Source: Ceratotherium simum simum
Taxonomy: Eukaryota > Chordata > Mammalia > Perissodactyla > Rhinocerotidae
Direction of reading: 5' to 3'
Assembly: GCF_000283155.1 (NCBI RefSeq)
Contig: NW_004454216.1
Span: forward strand, 4,520,846-4,584,845
Length of the DNA: 64,000 bases
The position numbers were made by a program, and so were the translations under genes. The notes under the pieces are model-generated. The model was not told the origin of the DNA and ran no database searches. It worked only from the letters and a program-made list of their open reading frames with translations. Below are positions 46,056 through 57,530 of the stretch, in pieces (position 1 is the stretch's first letter; each line of letters opens with the position of its first letter).

Positions 46056-48319
46056 TCCCTCTCATATGTCTTCCTCTTGCTAAACTTTAAAGCTTTAACT
46101 GCATAAGATGCCACATTTTAGGTGAATGGCTGGAGGTTAGAAAGAGATCAAGTGGATTTCACCATGGTTTTTAAGGTGTAGTAGAAAAACACAATTGCAC
46201 GCTGAAATGAGGAACAGAATAATCCAGGTTTAACTATTTAACACCATCTTTTGCTATCTGATTATTTCCCGCTTTCTCTAACTTCACCAAAAGGGGCAGG
46301 GATGTGTTATTCCCATCTCTTAAACTTTAGTCATAATAGGAACAGAAATAGTAGAGGTGCCTGACATTAATTTAAAAAATTCCTAACATTTGAATAAATG
46401 TTTCCTTTACTGGTTTGGTTTCAGCTCCTTTACTTCACTTTTCCTCTGGTGCCTACTACTAAGCAAATGAAATAGTGAAAAAGAAGAAGCCAGAGAAAAA
46501 AGTAAAGTCCTATAATGCACAGATTCCATGAAGCCCTAGAAGAGGGAAGTAAACTTTACACCAACAGAGCGGCATAAATAGGAACAGTCATCTCATAATT
46601 ATTTTAGAGTCTCTATTAACGTAATTAAGTAGGATATAATATCGTGTACAAACACAATTTACTCCCTCATGCTTATTTTTATTTACCCAGCTTGTCTACA
46701 GCTCTGCAGGAAGCCTTTTAAAACGAAACAATCAATTAATTCCCTTAGTATTGGGAAGGTGAAAATGAGGAAGGCTAGCACATCTTGGGTAAGTTTTCTA
46801 CATCAGAGAAGGGATACAACAGGGATTAGAGTTAGCAAGAGTCTGACTGGGCAAAGAACCCTACTTGTTTTACCTTTATAGGTCAGATCTTCTCCCACGG
46901 CTTGCGTGTTATTGTGTGTGTTTATGTATGTTATGAACTAGCAAAACATCAAATATACTAAAATTCTAGGTATATCAATACGTTCAATGAATTTGGGTTG
47001 TCTATGTCATTGCTACCCTCCATTAGTATGGATATCTGCACTGAAATGAACATTGTATTGAATTGAAAATATCATGAGCTGGCTAGCAACATGTAGTGAG
47101 GGACCCTTCTGATTCAGCAGAGATTGCCTTCCCCTTCCAGAAAAAATAGATTAGCGCCATAGCACTTTAATCATACCCTGGATGTCAAGGCTGTTCTATT
47201 AATGGTTTTTGCATTTAAATAGTGAAAGTGGATTCATTACAGGGAAAATGAGTTAGCAGCTAACCCAGAAGAAAGGCATCTTCTATCCACAGCGAAGGTA
47301 TGACATTGCTCCCGGGAGTGAAAACTTGCAGCCATTCTGCCCTCTCAGTGCTCAAGGACCTGCCTTTGAGGAAGTTATCCATTGTAAAGAGAGGGCTCTT
47401 AATTCCTTTTTGTGACTGTTAGTCTGGTTTTTCCTGAAAATTCTGATTCTGGTGCATTTAAAGGGCAATCTATTTGAGTCATTCCTCAGCTCCTATCCAC
47501 CAAAAACCAGCTCAAGGGTGACAGTTCATTAGCATCGATTCCAAATAGCCTGCAAGTGACAAATCAGAACCAGGGCAAAAGAAAAAAAAAAATAGATGCT
47601 ATATTTCAATTTGAATCCCTAATATTTTACATTTCCATTGTGATTCAAACTGCTCCTATGCCTGTCTGCTTTTATTAAAATGTTTAGTTTCATTCCTTTT
47701 ACCTTTACCTATTTAGTAAAGAACCCATTGATCATTATCATGTGAATGCAACTATAATTGGCATATAAAACAAGGCCAGACCTGACTTGAGGGCTTACAG
47801 CTTTGAATCAACCATCAAGCAAGGCTTATGTAGGTTGTTTCAATAATGAGTGTACACATTTATAACCATTATGTTTATCTGTAATGAAAATGACAATGCC
47901 AGAACATGACGGCACATAATTTAACACAGCAAACATTTAGAATATTTACCATCAGACCATCAGTTTCTTTGTCCTTTTTTGAGACCCTCACAGTAGAGAA
48001 AGACACACGCAGAGAAATACTTGCTAAAATAGTTAGGAAAGGTAATTCAGCACATGCTGTGTTACAAACTACCCCATAAGTAAAGGGGTGCGTATGAGAA
48101 CAGAAGGTAATTCCACATTTCCTATTCATCCTATCAATCTTCCAGAGTGATTTCCGGTTCTCAGAAGGTTGAAAGTGCCAGATGTTTGGCCACACTGCAC
48201 TATTTTGAACAAAATAGGGAATCTTGAAATGACTCAACGTCTTGATGGTTTCTCTTCCAGTTCACTTAAGCAATGTTTTTACTTTTCACTAACATTTCTA
48301 ATTTCCCAGTTACTTTTTT
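46056..48319. other. Largely repeat-free stretch; no gene seen
   Basis: About 2.3 kb. 47080-47780 is the most enhancer-like part, with homeodomain-like words (ctttaatcatac, gttcattagcatcgattcc) and few repeats. An A run lies at about 47581-47592. The minus frame of 120 codons at 47875-48237 has no recognisable domain. The 70-codon frame at 46669-46881 likewise. Confidence 0.4.
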
Positions 48320-48990
48320 TTTAACTTAAAGATTTTATTGGAGTATAACATATGTACGGAAAAATGTACGGATCATGAGTGGACACCTTGATAAATTTTC
48401 ACAAAAAGAGCACGCTCGTGTAACCACCACTTAGACCAAGAAAAAGTGCTTGACCAGAACTTCAGGAACCTTCTCTCGTCCTTCTGAATCATTACCACTC
48501 ATCCTCTCCATAAACTACCACTATTCTGATGTTTGGCACAATAGGTTAATTTGACCTGTTTTTGAACTTTATATGAATGGGATAATACTCAGTGTGTTCT
48601 TTTGTATCTGACTTATTTTGGTCAGTGTGGCAGCTTACTCATTTTCATTACTGTATAGTATTCCATATAGGTTGTGGAATATATCACAACCTATATATTC
48701 ATTCTTCTATTTATGGACAATTCTGTTGCTAGGAAGCAACCAAACATTGGGACTATTATAAATGCTATGAACATTCTTATACACATGTTCTCATTTTATG
48801 TATGCATTAATTTGGGGCATTCTTGGGAGTGGCATTGTTGGGCCATAAGGTATAAAATATATTCATATTTATTAGATAATATTAAACAGGTTTTCAAAAC
48901 AGTTTTGCCAATTTACACTACCACAATCAGTATGAAAATTCTAGTTTCTCACCAACAATTGGCACAAACTGTAATCAGTCCATTTTTTTC
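48320..48990 (-). mobile_element. L1 3' region fragment, antisense
   Basis: Starts with 'aagattttattggagtataac', then 'gtgtaaccaccacttagacc', 'ctgtatagtattccatatagg', 'cattcttgggagtggcattg', ending near 'tctcaccaacaattggcac'. These are the reversed blocks of an old L1 3' end. The 111-codon plus frame at 48674-49009 is a by-product. Confidence 0.82.
48665..48696. repeat. 12-bp perfect hairpin inside the L1
   Basis: atataggttgtg at 48665-48676 pairs exactly with cacaacctatat at 48685-48696 around an 8-base loop. The ancestral L1 has a weaker symmetry here, so drift could have perfected it. Confidence 0.85.
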
Positions 48991-49189
48991 CTTTCTTCTT
49001 AATAAATAAAAGTAAATGCCAAGGTTTCACAGTTGGCACTGTAACACAGTAGAGCTACAGGTCACTATTCTATATGGAAACACCCACCACCTCTCATCAG
49101 CATGGTCCTTTCTTTCATTGTCACTATTTAACAATCTCCAAATTTTTCTCCTCACTTACTGTCTCTTCTCCCTCCAGTGCAAATGATTT

Positions 49190-49725
49190 TACACATTCTC
49201 ACCCAATTTATGTTTCTAAAGTGCATTTCTAAACATACTAATCTCTTCCTCAACATCCTTAAGGTTCCCGATTACCATCAATAATCACTCTACAATATTC
49301 CCAACTCCTTCCCCCACAACTCAGGTTCTGATCCTTAGTCCAAACTTCTCTTTCTCACATACCCTATATTTCAGCCAAATGCAACCACCCTGTGCAAGTG
49401 TGCCAAAAACTTCTTCACAGCCAATGTTTGTACACACTATTATTCTTTTATGGGGTCTTTTCCTTCCCTAACTCTCTCTTCCTATTTTACATCAAATGCC
49501 ACTTCTTTCAGAAACCACATGTGCTTGCTTTCCTCCATTCAACCCTTCTGGCACTTTGTTCTGATGGCACTTAAATCACCTTGTCTTAAATTATTTCCCT
49601 TTAGTTGTTAAATTGTTCTGGTACCACCCTATTGGATGGCAGGTAGGTTCATTCCTGGAGGAAAGAGGTGAAGGTTAACACACTGCTTTGCATGTAGAAG
49701 ATGCCCAATAAGTATTTGTAACATT
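49190..49725 (+). mobile_element. L2 LINE 3' portion
   Basis: Pyrimidine-rich L2 text: 'aatgccacttctttcagaaacc' near 49495-49517, 'ctggcactttgttctgatggcac' near 49548-49570, then the characteristic end 'tgcatgtagaagatgcccaataagtatttgt' near 49690-49720. Confidence 0.8.
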
Positions 49726-50179
49726 GAAGTGAACATACAGTGTGTATATGTTTTACTGAAACTCTCTGGATTGTTGGAACACAAATTTATCCAGTGAAAG
49801 TGCCAGATTTTTCTGGGCCAAATAACGGTAGTAGTCTCTGGGTGTGAGAGATGAAGCAAAGACAGCCAAAGGATCTGTTGAAAATCTGAGTGACGCAATC
49901 CACCATGTCCCAGATTGCTGCTGCTTATCACACTCAAGGGATCTACATTTTCCATGGAAGTTGATTTCTGCAAGGAAAAAGAAAGATTGGGATCAATTTA
50001 CCAGCTTGTACTCATCCAAAATAATGTTGATTTGTACTGGATAATCTTCAGAATTCCCTTGGCACAAATAATTTTTATCAGACAGTGTCAACTGAGTGAC
50101 ATTTAACATGCTTAGGAACCCCACGGGTTTAATAAATAAGCACAGCGTGATTTGCCAGGCTCTTCAAGGCCTTCTTGGA
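49726..50179. other. No gene seen
   Basis: The minus-strand 114-codon frame at 49629-49973 and plus frames of 63-66 codons overlap each other. None is recognisable. Confidence 0.45.
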
Positions 50180-50405
50180 GTCAGTGTGGTGTGGTAGAAG
50201 GAGCATAAGTTTAAGAATCTGATAGGTGTGGATTGAAATACTAATTATGCCTCATACAAGCAGTGTAGCTTTGGACAAACTACTCAATCTTCCTAAGGCT
50301 CTGTTTTCTCATCTATAAAATGGGGATAGTAATATGTAATTGTCAAAACAGATATGAAAATAAAATAAGATAATGTGCCCAGAGTAGTGAATACCATGGC
50401 TGGAC
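50180..50405 (+). mobile_element. MIR SINE
   Basis: 'gtgtggtgtggtagaaggagc' (tRNA-like head) followed by 'cttcctaaggctctgttttctcatctataaaatggggatag' near 50290-50330: a nearly full-length sense MIR. Confidence 0.92.
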
Positions 50406-50695
50406 CTCAGCTTGTCTTGCTTTTACTTCGAGTCTTCCCTGACCCTCCAATGGTGTTACACCCCCTATGTTCTACTTTCATAGCGCACTGTAGTTTTACT
50501 TTAAAACTTTTATCATAGTTTATTTATATAGTCACAATGGTAATTATTTGTTCTCTGTAAGCTCTGTGAGAATGGTCTCATTTGATAAACAGCCACCTCT
50601 TATATACCCAATATTTACCTTAATGCCTGACACACAGCTTATAATGAAAAATATTTATAAAAAAATGAATATGTTAATACGTGAAAGATAATTTT
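50406..50695 (+). mobile_element. L2 LINE 3' end
   Basis: 'gagtcttccctgaccctcc' near 50431-50449, 'tgttctctgtaagctctgtgag' near 50549-50570, and 'cttaatgcctgacacacagct' near 50619-50639 are standard L2 3' blocks. Confidence 0.85.
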
Positions 50696-51329
50696 TTTTC
50701 TTTCATCACTAGTATACACAGTGAGAATATATGATAGAATGGCTGAGATCCTTTTTTTTTTACACAAAACAGAATTTATATATTTTAATGAGTTCTACTC
50801 TTTTCAAAGAAGTCATGTTTGGAAGCTGTGTACATATCTCCATGATACCAGTCTAGCTCAAACAATTGTTGAAGGGTCTCTTAAGGTCATTCCATGAAAG
50901 CCCAGTCCCTTTATGCCCATATCCTCAAAAGTGGTGAATCTGTATTTTAAGAGTGGATTTCATTTTTGAGGACAAGTATCATTTGGAATCAACTGTGGCA
51001 AATTAAGCAATTTGTTTCATTTTTCTTCTGAGACCAAGTTTGACAAAGCATTATTAAAACTGCTTTTCTTCTGTGGCCATGAATTTAGGACTCATTCCAA
51101 AAAAGACTTCCATAAATGAGCAAGGAAAGACTCTGATCTCTCGAAGTGTGTGTTGTGAAGGGAAATGTTCTTTGGAATGAGTATTTGGTGTGTTTTTGAA
51201 ACATGTACACACACAAACACACATACATACAACAACAACAATCCTTCTCCTGCCTCCTCTGAAAATTACCATTCTTTAAAGTCATGCCTGATATAAATTC
51301 CATTTAAAACTCCTTTCTCACCAGTTCTT
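50696..51329. other. No gene seen; short CA/CAA microsatellite
   Basis: Unique-looking sequence with T runs near 50693-50699 and 50752-50761. A compound (CA)n/(CATA)n/(CAA)n run lies at about 51207-51240. The two overlapping 72-codon minus frames at 51054-51303 read through it. Confidence 0.5.
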
Positions 51330-51510
51330 CTAAGGAGTATGATGAGAATAGTAAATATCTCTAACTTACAAAGCACAATACGCCTTTAATAACCTTTCAG
51401 TTAGTATCTCCCACCCTCCCACTGGTCCTATGCAGCTTCCTAAAGAAGTGACTTTTCCATGATGTTGTTATTATAGGGAATTTATGTCAGAAATGTGATC
51501 TAAACAGGGC
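51330..51510 (-). mobile_element. MIR SINE, antisense (diverged)
   Basis: 'aacttacaaagcacaatacg', 'agaagtgacttttccatgatg', 'tatgtcagaaatgtgatctaaac' follow antisense MIR order. Confidence 0.55.
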
Positions 51511-51649
51511 CTTAAATTAATTCTGTTTAAGTATATAATGAAGAATAGGAAATTCTAGTGAGAATCATTTCACCAATACAAATACTTACAGTCTCTACCA
51601 GTGAATTCTTGTGATACTGTGTTATTAGGATTATAATTTATATTTTTAA

Positions 51650-52143
51650 GATGGCTGCCATAAACTGAAAGTCAAAAAAATGTCAACAGTATGTCTGGAG
51701 CCTCTTTTTGAGTATTTTTGCTTTGTATGTCCAACGAGAATATTTCTATGGCATAAATGCACAATGTTCTCGGTTCAGTTGGATTCCATTGACAGCTGTG
51801 TCTGCAACTTCATTAACTAGCAGGGTACCAAAGCTGAGCAAAACAAAATGAGTTAAAAGGATGGAGTCAAAGACAAGGAAAATGGAAGAAAGAAGCTGGA
51901 AACTGAGGGCAAATGTGTGCAGCCTGACATAAAGCTCTTCACTCTCCTCAAATAAGCTTAGTTCCTTGATAAATTCATTGGCAACACCTGGGTTTACGGG
52001 TTTTACTTGCAGAGTGATTTCCAAATAATTGGATGCCCCACCCAAGTAAATATCTCTCTTGGCAACTGAAGTTAGGGTGAGGGCTGAGCTGTTGTGGTAA
52101 TCAATCCTCAGAAGAAATCACTGGAAAAGGTGATTTGTGCATT
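51650..52143. other. Unique sequence with a 99-codon minus-strand open frame
   Basis: The minus-strand frame 52045-51746 starts MGGASNYLEI, has an acidic patch (ELSLFEESEEL) and then a hydrophobic half (LLSSIFLVFDSILLTHFVLL). It resembles nothing I can name. No splice sites or promoter are apparent, and the surrounding sequence looks like ordinary non-coding DNA. It is recorded as unexplained, not as a gene. Confidence 0.25.
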
Positions 52144-52152
52144 TGAGCGATT

Positions 52153-52366
52153 TTTTTTTTTTTAAAGATTTTATTTATTTATTTTTTCCCCCCAAAGCCC
52201 CAGTAGATAGTTGTGTGTCATAGCTGCACATCCTTCTAGTTGCTGTATGTGGGACGCGGCCTCAGCATGGCCGGAGAAGCAGCACGTCGGTGCGAGCCCG
52301 GGATCCGAACCCGGGTCGCCAGCAGTGGAGCGCGCTCACTTAACCACCAAGCCACGGGGCCGGCCC
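52153..52366 (-). mobile_element. ERE SINE, antisense, young-looking
   Basis: Starts with a T run and 'aaagattttatttatttatt' (reversed tail), passes through 'gttgctgtatgtgggacgc' and 'cagcatggccggagaagcagc', has an antisense B box (ggatccgaacccggg), and ends 'cacggggccggccc'. The perfect target-site duplication tgagcgatt lies at 52144-52152 and 52367-52375. Many CpGs survive, so the copy is fairly young. Confidence 0.95.
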
Positions 52367-53128
52367 TGAGCGATTAACTATGATCTCTGGAAGAAAATAT
52401 TAAGGAAAGTTTTGCCTATGCTCCCTCCGCCAGGTGAAGTCTGGAGAAAAATTACATTCTACCGGGTTTCCTTTCTTTTTTGTTTACCTGAACTTATTTA
52501 TTTTACCTTTTTCTTTTAAGAGACCATATTGACTGAGACATTTAAAATACAAAATGGTAATTAAGAACGTTTGAGGCAGCTCCAGCTGGCTTTGGAATAG
52601 CTCCCAATAGGTAGGCTGACATTTCCACCCTCTAAGAATCCCTGCTCGGATGCCGTATAGAGCAGCCAACCTTGATTCCACCCACAGTTTGATTGAACAA
52701 CAGAGAAACTGCAAATAGTAAAAGTCACTTCTCCTGGGCCAGCTTAAACTGACAGCAAATGCAAGAAAAAAGAGTGATAAAAAAGGAGACTATGAATTAG
52801 TATGAAAACAACTTATCAAATGGCATTCTTCAAAGTGAGCATCTAATTGGTCAATGAGCCCTCTGAATGTAGAAATGGCATTAACATCTCCATAGCAGAG
52901 TATCTTGGGGCCATTTGAAACCTAGTTTAATTTTCTTTTAGAATCATGCCCAAGTAAGGGTTGAGATAAACAGCCACCTGTCTGCAAAGCTTTAGGTAGG
53001 TACAGTTTGCATGGTGACTGTAAGCCTGAGATGTTGATGGAAGAAGATGACGAAAAACTATATAAGAAATGGTTCCTGACGCCTGGAAATTTATAAGGTA
53101 ATTGAGAAGACAAAAGTTGTTCACCTGG

Positions 53129-53378
53129 GGGCTGGCCTGGTGGTGTGGCAATTAAGTTCACATGCTCCGCTTTGGGGCAGCCTGGGGTTCGCAGGTTCGG
53201 ATCCCGGGCACAGACCAATGCACCGCTTGTCAAGCCATGCTGTGGCGGCGTCCCACATATAAAGTAGAGGAAGATTGGCACAGATGTTAGCCCAGGGCCA
53301 ATCTTCCTCAGCAAAAAGAGGAGGATTGGCATCGGATGTTAGCTCCGAGCTCATCTTCCTCACACACACACACACACA
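53129..53378 (+). mobile_element. ERE SINE, sense, older type with (CA)n tail
   Basis: ggctggcctggtggtgtggc head, B box ggttcggatcc near 53196-53206, 'aagccatgctgtggcggcgtccc', a duplicated 'ggattggca' tail region, and a (CA)n end at 53360-53377. The target-site duplication aagttgttcacctgg (53114-53128) / aagttatttacctgg (53379-53393) matches at 13 of 15. The 136-codon and 84-codon minus frames (52922-53375) are created by the SINE. Confidence 0.93.
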
Positions 53379-53454
53379 AAGTTATTTACCTGGAACAATT
53401 AAGTAAAAATGCCAGGTGGTATATGATTAAATGTCAAAGTATATAATATATATC

Positions 53455-53500
53455 AAAATGAGTATATATGAATGTGTGTGTGTATGTATATATATGCACA
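53455..53500 (+). repeat. Imperfect TG/TA microsatellite
   Basis: gtgtgtgtgtatgtatatatatg within an AT-rich patch. Confidence 0.75.
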
Positions 53501-53819
53501 TGCCCATCACATATCAGCTTTGGGAAATAAATGAGAGCAATTGGCTAATGATCCAGAGGAAAAATATTTTTCTAATTTTACTATTAGCTAGCTAAGTGTA
53601 GACAAATAGCAACTTCGGGGATTTCAGTTTTCTTTCCTGTGTGATGGATGCGAGGCTTATTCTATGAGTCCTCAGGTCCTTTCCAGGTCTTCTACTTTAG
53701 GTTACATAGGCATGTGAGCCGTTAAATTTATGGTTGAGAGGTTGTTATTGAATTTGGAGAGGCTTCAGGAAGGTCATTGGGCAAGTGGGAAGATTGCATG
53801 GGGTTAAGGAGAGTGATCA

Positions 53820-53990
53820 CTACTCTGGATTAGTCATCTAGAGTCCCGGGGTTTAGCTCCCATTTTCCCACAAGATAGTCTAATGACGGTAGTACATCAT
53901 TTTCCCTCTCCAGATTTCAGTTTTCCCATCTGTAAAATGAGAGCTTTGACTGCAATCTCTAACATATGTTCTGTTTTCTATAATGCTTTG
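53820..53990 (+). mobile_element. MIR SINE fragment
   Basis: 'ctccagatttcagttttcccatctgtaaaatgagagc' near 53910-53945 is the sense MIR core end. Confidence 0.75.
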
Positions 53991-55140
53991 ATTACGTGTG
54001 TCAGTTCCCATTTGTCTCACCTGCGCCCTCCTCCACTAACCTGGAAGCCTCTATGAACGGCTGCTCTTCAGTAGATACTACCAGGCTGAGACCAGTTTCA
54101 GGGCCCTTTATTGCACAATAAGTTTTCTAGGCATCAAATGCCAATCTTGTCTGTTCCTTGTTACCTAGCGATTTATCACATGTCCTCTGCTTCCCATTTC
54201 CAACAATTATCTTTCCTTTTTGTTACTTTATTCGTCATCTGTCTATAATTAATCTCTTATCTCCTTTAGACCTAGTCTTCTAACCATTTCTTTCCTCTAA
54301 AACCTTCTCAAAGGATTAAAGGATGTACAAAAATATTTTAAAACATTAATAAGAAAATACTATAGTGATCGTAACTCCTTTTTCATCTTTTTCTATTTTG
54401 GTAAATATCTTAATGTGCATTGGTCAATATTGCCCATTAGATGTGAACTACTAGAAAGATATTCCTCAACACCCATGAATAGCCATTCTAACTGTGCTAA
54501 CCAAAGATTGGTATTTATAAATACTACATTGTATTTAATTAACATTCATATTTGAAACAGGCACATTCTGTAAACAATTTGGCTGTATTAGCACAAGATG
54601 GTTAAGGAAGTTTGTTCTATATTGCACCTCTATGAAGGCTAAAACAATTGAAGTCTTTGCTTTTACATAGAATACCCTTCCTTTGTTGTATGATAATTAT
54701 ACTCTAATTATGTAGAAAATGTATTTTGGTCATATGGATCTCTCCATTGTGGAAAGGAACTTTTTCATCTCTATAATATTTTAAATCACGTGACATAATT
54801 CCTGGAGCATCAACACTGCATTTGCAGTCAGCATCCATAGAAGACCTTGCCTTTTGATTTCCTGAAATCTGCCTTCTGTCCTTCTCCCTGCTCTGAAGAT
54901 GCATTTGCTCCCTTCACTAATATTGTTAGCCTGGCCACACCCAGAGGTTTCTTCTGTATTTCTGGACACCAAGGCCTTTCCTTTCATTAGATTCTTCTCC
55001 TTCTTGATACTTTCCTTAACCTGGTGCATGTGTACTCCCCTACTCTTTGTCGTGTTCTTTTAACGCCTCCTTTTACATTTCTTTTGCTGACTTGCTCTCC
55101 TTCACCGCTAACTGGGAACTCTCTGAATCCTCTATTGATC
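53991..55140. other. No gene seen
   Basis: About 1.1 kb. Minus frames at 54704-54904 and 54781-55029 overlap and are unrecognised. Pyrimidine-rich text near 54150-54330 and 54900-55130 has a faint L2 texture without diagnostic ends. Confidence 0.4.
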
Positions 55141-55205
55141 CGTCAGTCTATCAATCTATTACTCTATTGATCTATCTATCCAACCATCCATCCATCCATC
55201 TGTAT
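55135..55205 (+). repeat. TCTA/TCCA tetranucleotide repeat
   Basis: Imperfect run of tcta, tcaa and atcc units, e.g. ctatctatccaaccatccat near 55172-55191. Confidence 0.8.
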
Positions 55206-55439
55206 ATTCAGTGACCTTATCCATTTTAACTTAAGACTATAATTTTTAAGTCAATAGTTCCCAAATCCTCCCCTTAACCTCTATCTTCCTTTCCTCATAA
55301 GATACAATTACTAGTAAGTTTCTCTAATTTTAAATCTTATTGTGCCTAAAACCAAGTTTAATTTCCATTTTAAGAGCTTAATCAGATCTCTATTGCATAT
55401 CATGTTTAAAAGAGGATTTGAGATGGTTTGCAGAAGCAT

Positions 55440-56095
55440 GTGCACTACCATCATAGTTGTCATTGAGAGCTTAAATTGGTCAGCCTGAATGGAGAACAAT
55501 TTGGCAGTATCTATAAAAATCACAAATGCACATATCCGTCAACCAAATTCTACTTCTAGGAATCTGTCCTAGGAATATAGTTACACACATGATAAATGAT
55601 GTAAGTGTACTTGTTGTGATATTGTTTGTAATTATAAACGTTGAAAATAACTTAAACATGCAATAGTAGGGGGTTGGTTAAAAAGAACTCATCCATAGTG
55701 GGGTATCATTCAGCCGTGGAAAGTATTGAAGAAGCCACACACTGACATGGAATAAACTTCAACACAGATTATGTAAATATGGAATCATATATATAACACT
55801 TTTAGGGGAGGAGAGAATGACTAGCTAGTTAGATAGGTAGATCATAAGTGATTTTATTGTGATATATGAGGTTACCTATGTGTATCCTGAGATATTCTAC
55901 ATCTCTGGAAGGATACACAAGAAACTGATTATATTGATTGATTCCAGAGAAGAGACCTAGATGGCTTCAAGACAGAGGTGAGAGGGAGACTTTCACCATA
56001 TACCCTTCTGAACCTATTGGATTTTGAAGCATGCAAATTTACCATCTTTTCAAAAACTTATAATGAAAATAAGTAAATGAAGTACCTAAAATACC
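55440..56095 (+). mobile_element. Old L1 3' region, sense
   Basis: Blocks in order: 'ggagaacaatttggcagtatc', 'ctacttctaggaatctgtcctagg' near 55550-55573, 'gtggggtatcattcagccgtgg' near 55698-55719, 'cttctgaacctattggattttg' near 56005-56026. These are the sense-orientation end of an old L1M-type copy. Confidence 0.85.
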
Positions 56096-56514
56096 ATGAA
56101 AATAAGAAAAGGAAGTGGAACAATGGAAAATAAGTGTATAAAAATATAAAATAATAAGAAAAAGGCAGTGGTAAGGCCAATACATAAAATTTCTTTTTCC
56201 TAGGAAGGAAGGGCATTTTGATTTTGATGCCTTGTATGATCTATAGTTTCCATTAAAAAAAAAAAAACATAAGGTCTAGACATACAAGAGGTCTTATAAA
56301 TGAGCCCTCAAAAAACCCCTCAGATCTTCAAAAGAATCTCTAAAATGCATACAATCCTAAATTTCATGAGACTGATTTTTATAAAGCCTCTCAAAATAGT
56401 CCAAAAGCATAATGTCTAAGTTCAATTCAATAAAATCAAATCTTTGAGAGGCTAGACAATGGGATACAGATTCACAACTCTTTGATAGTCTTGATTAACC
56501 CAAGGAGAAATTTA
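56096..56514. other. No gene seen
   Basis: A-rich sequence following the L1 end, with an A run at about 56254-56266. Confidence 0.5.
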
Positions 56515-56735
56515 GAAATGTTTTTTAAACTGTGGATTGACACCCATTGGTGTGTCATAAAGTCAATTTTAGTGAGTCATAACCAGTTATTTTAAAAAAG
56601 AAGGAAATAGAAGAGAATGTAATATAATAGAATATCAGTTTTTATGGCATTTAGTAAGGGTATTTTCACAAAATGTGTGTGTGCGTGCGTGTAAAACAAA
56701 AACATTTGAAAGGCACTGAATCCAGAGAGAGAAGA
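56515..56735 (+). mobile_element. hAT-type MER element relic
   Basis: 'ttttttaaactgtggattgacacccattggtgtgtcataaagtcaattttagtgagtcataacc' follows the start of a common Charlie-type non-autonomous element. It contains a short (TG)n run near 56676-56692. Confidence 0.65.
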
Positions 56736-56799
56736 ATGGATTGTGTATTTTTCCAGGCTGTTATATATAGAAAGAAGTAGAGAATTTGAGGTTATAGTA

Positions 56800-57055
56800 T
56801 GCCAATAATAGCTGACATTTATTGAACACATATTTTCTTAATCAGGCTTTATGTTATTCATTTTACATGCAAGATCTAATCTAATTTTTACAACAGTACC
56901 GTGAGACAGGAGCTATTAATGGGAATAACTATTTTGAAATTAGTAAACTCATATAAGCTCAATAACTTGCCAAAGATCTCAAAGTTTGCACTTGGAAGAG
57001 TCAAAACTCAAGCCTAGGTAAGCTGACTTCTGAACCTGTGCTTTGCTATCAAGTT
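56800..57055 (-). mobile_element. MIR SINE, antisense
   Basis: 'aatagctgacatttattgaaca', 'ttacaacagtaccgtgagaca', 'aacttgccaaagatctcaaag', 'actcaagcctaggtaagctgac' follow antisense MIR order over about 250 bases. Confidence 0.85.
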
Positions 57056-57374
57056 TTTAGAGCAAACACATTCTGTACAGTCACTTAAGGGCCAATTTAT
57101 AAGCTTTACTTGTTGCTTGCGGTAGTGTTCAACATCTCTGCTAATTTTTTGCCCTGCGATGTCTCAGATCACCCCTTCCCAGCCACAGTTTACAACACTC
57201 ACTTTATGTTTGAGCTACCAGAAGATTCTTTTCTCAAGCCTCTCTCTCTTCTCTGATCTAGCCCAAGTGTAACCACAGAGTGTCTTCCTCTAAAGTCGTC
57301 ATAATGTTGTCACTCTCTAGTAATAGCATGGAATTTCTTAACTGCCTTTTTTATCAAATCAAAATGCCATGGGA

Positions 57375-57530
57375 AATTTACTTAATTTCTCTGAATGCAG
57401 TTTGCTCCTCTGTAAATAAGGATAATACCATTTCACAGTGTTGAAAGGGTCTGAAGAGATAATATATGTAAAACAATTAACCCCTTGCCTGGGAAATGGT
57501 ATAGACCCAGTAAATGGGAACTATATATAT
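57375..57530 (+). mobile_element. MIR SINE fragment
   Basis: 'aatttacttaatttctctgaatgcagtttgctcctctgtaaataagg' then 'ttgcctgggaaatggtatagacccagtaaatgg' are sense MIR core and tail. Confidence 0.75.

Noticed and set aside
47875..48237. 120-codon minus-strand frame
   Set aside because: No domain, promoter or splice evidence; ordinary length for chance in this base composition over 64 kb.
52922..53375. Minus-strand frames of 136 and 84 codons
   Set aside because: They are read through the antisense of the ERE SINE at 53129-53378; similar frames arise in any copy of that SINE.
55135..55205. Possible satellite or recombination hotspot array
   Set aside because: It is a short imperfect tetranucleotide microsatellite.
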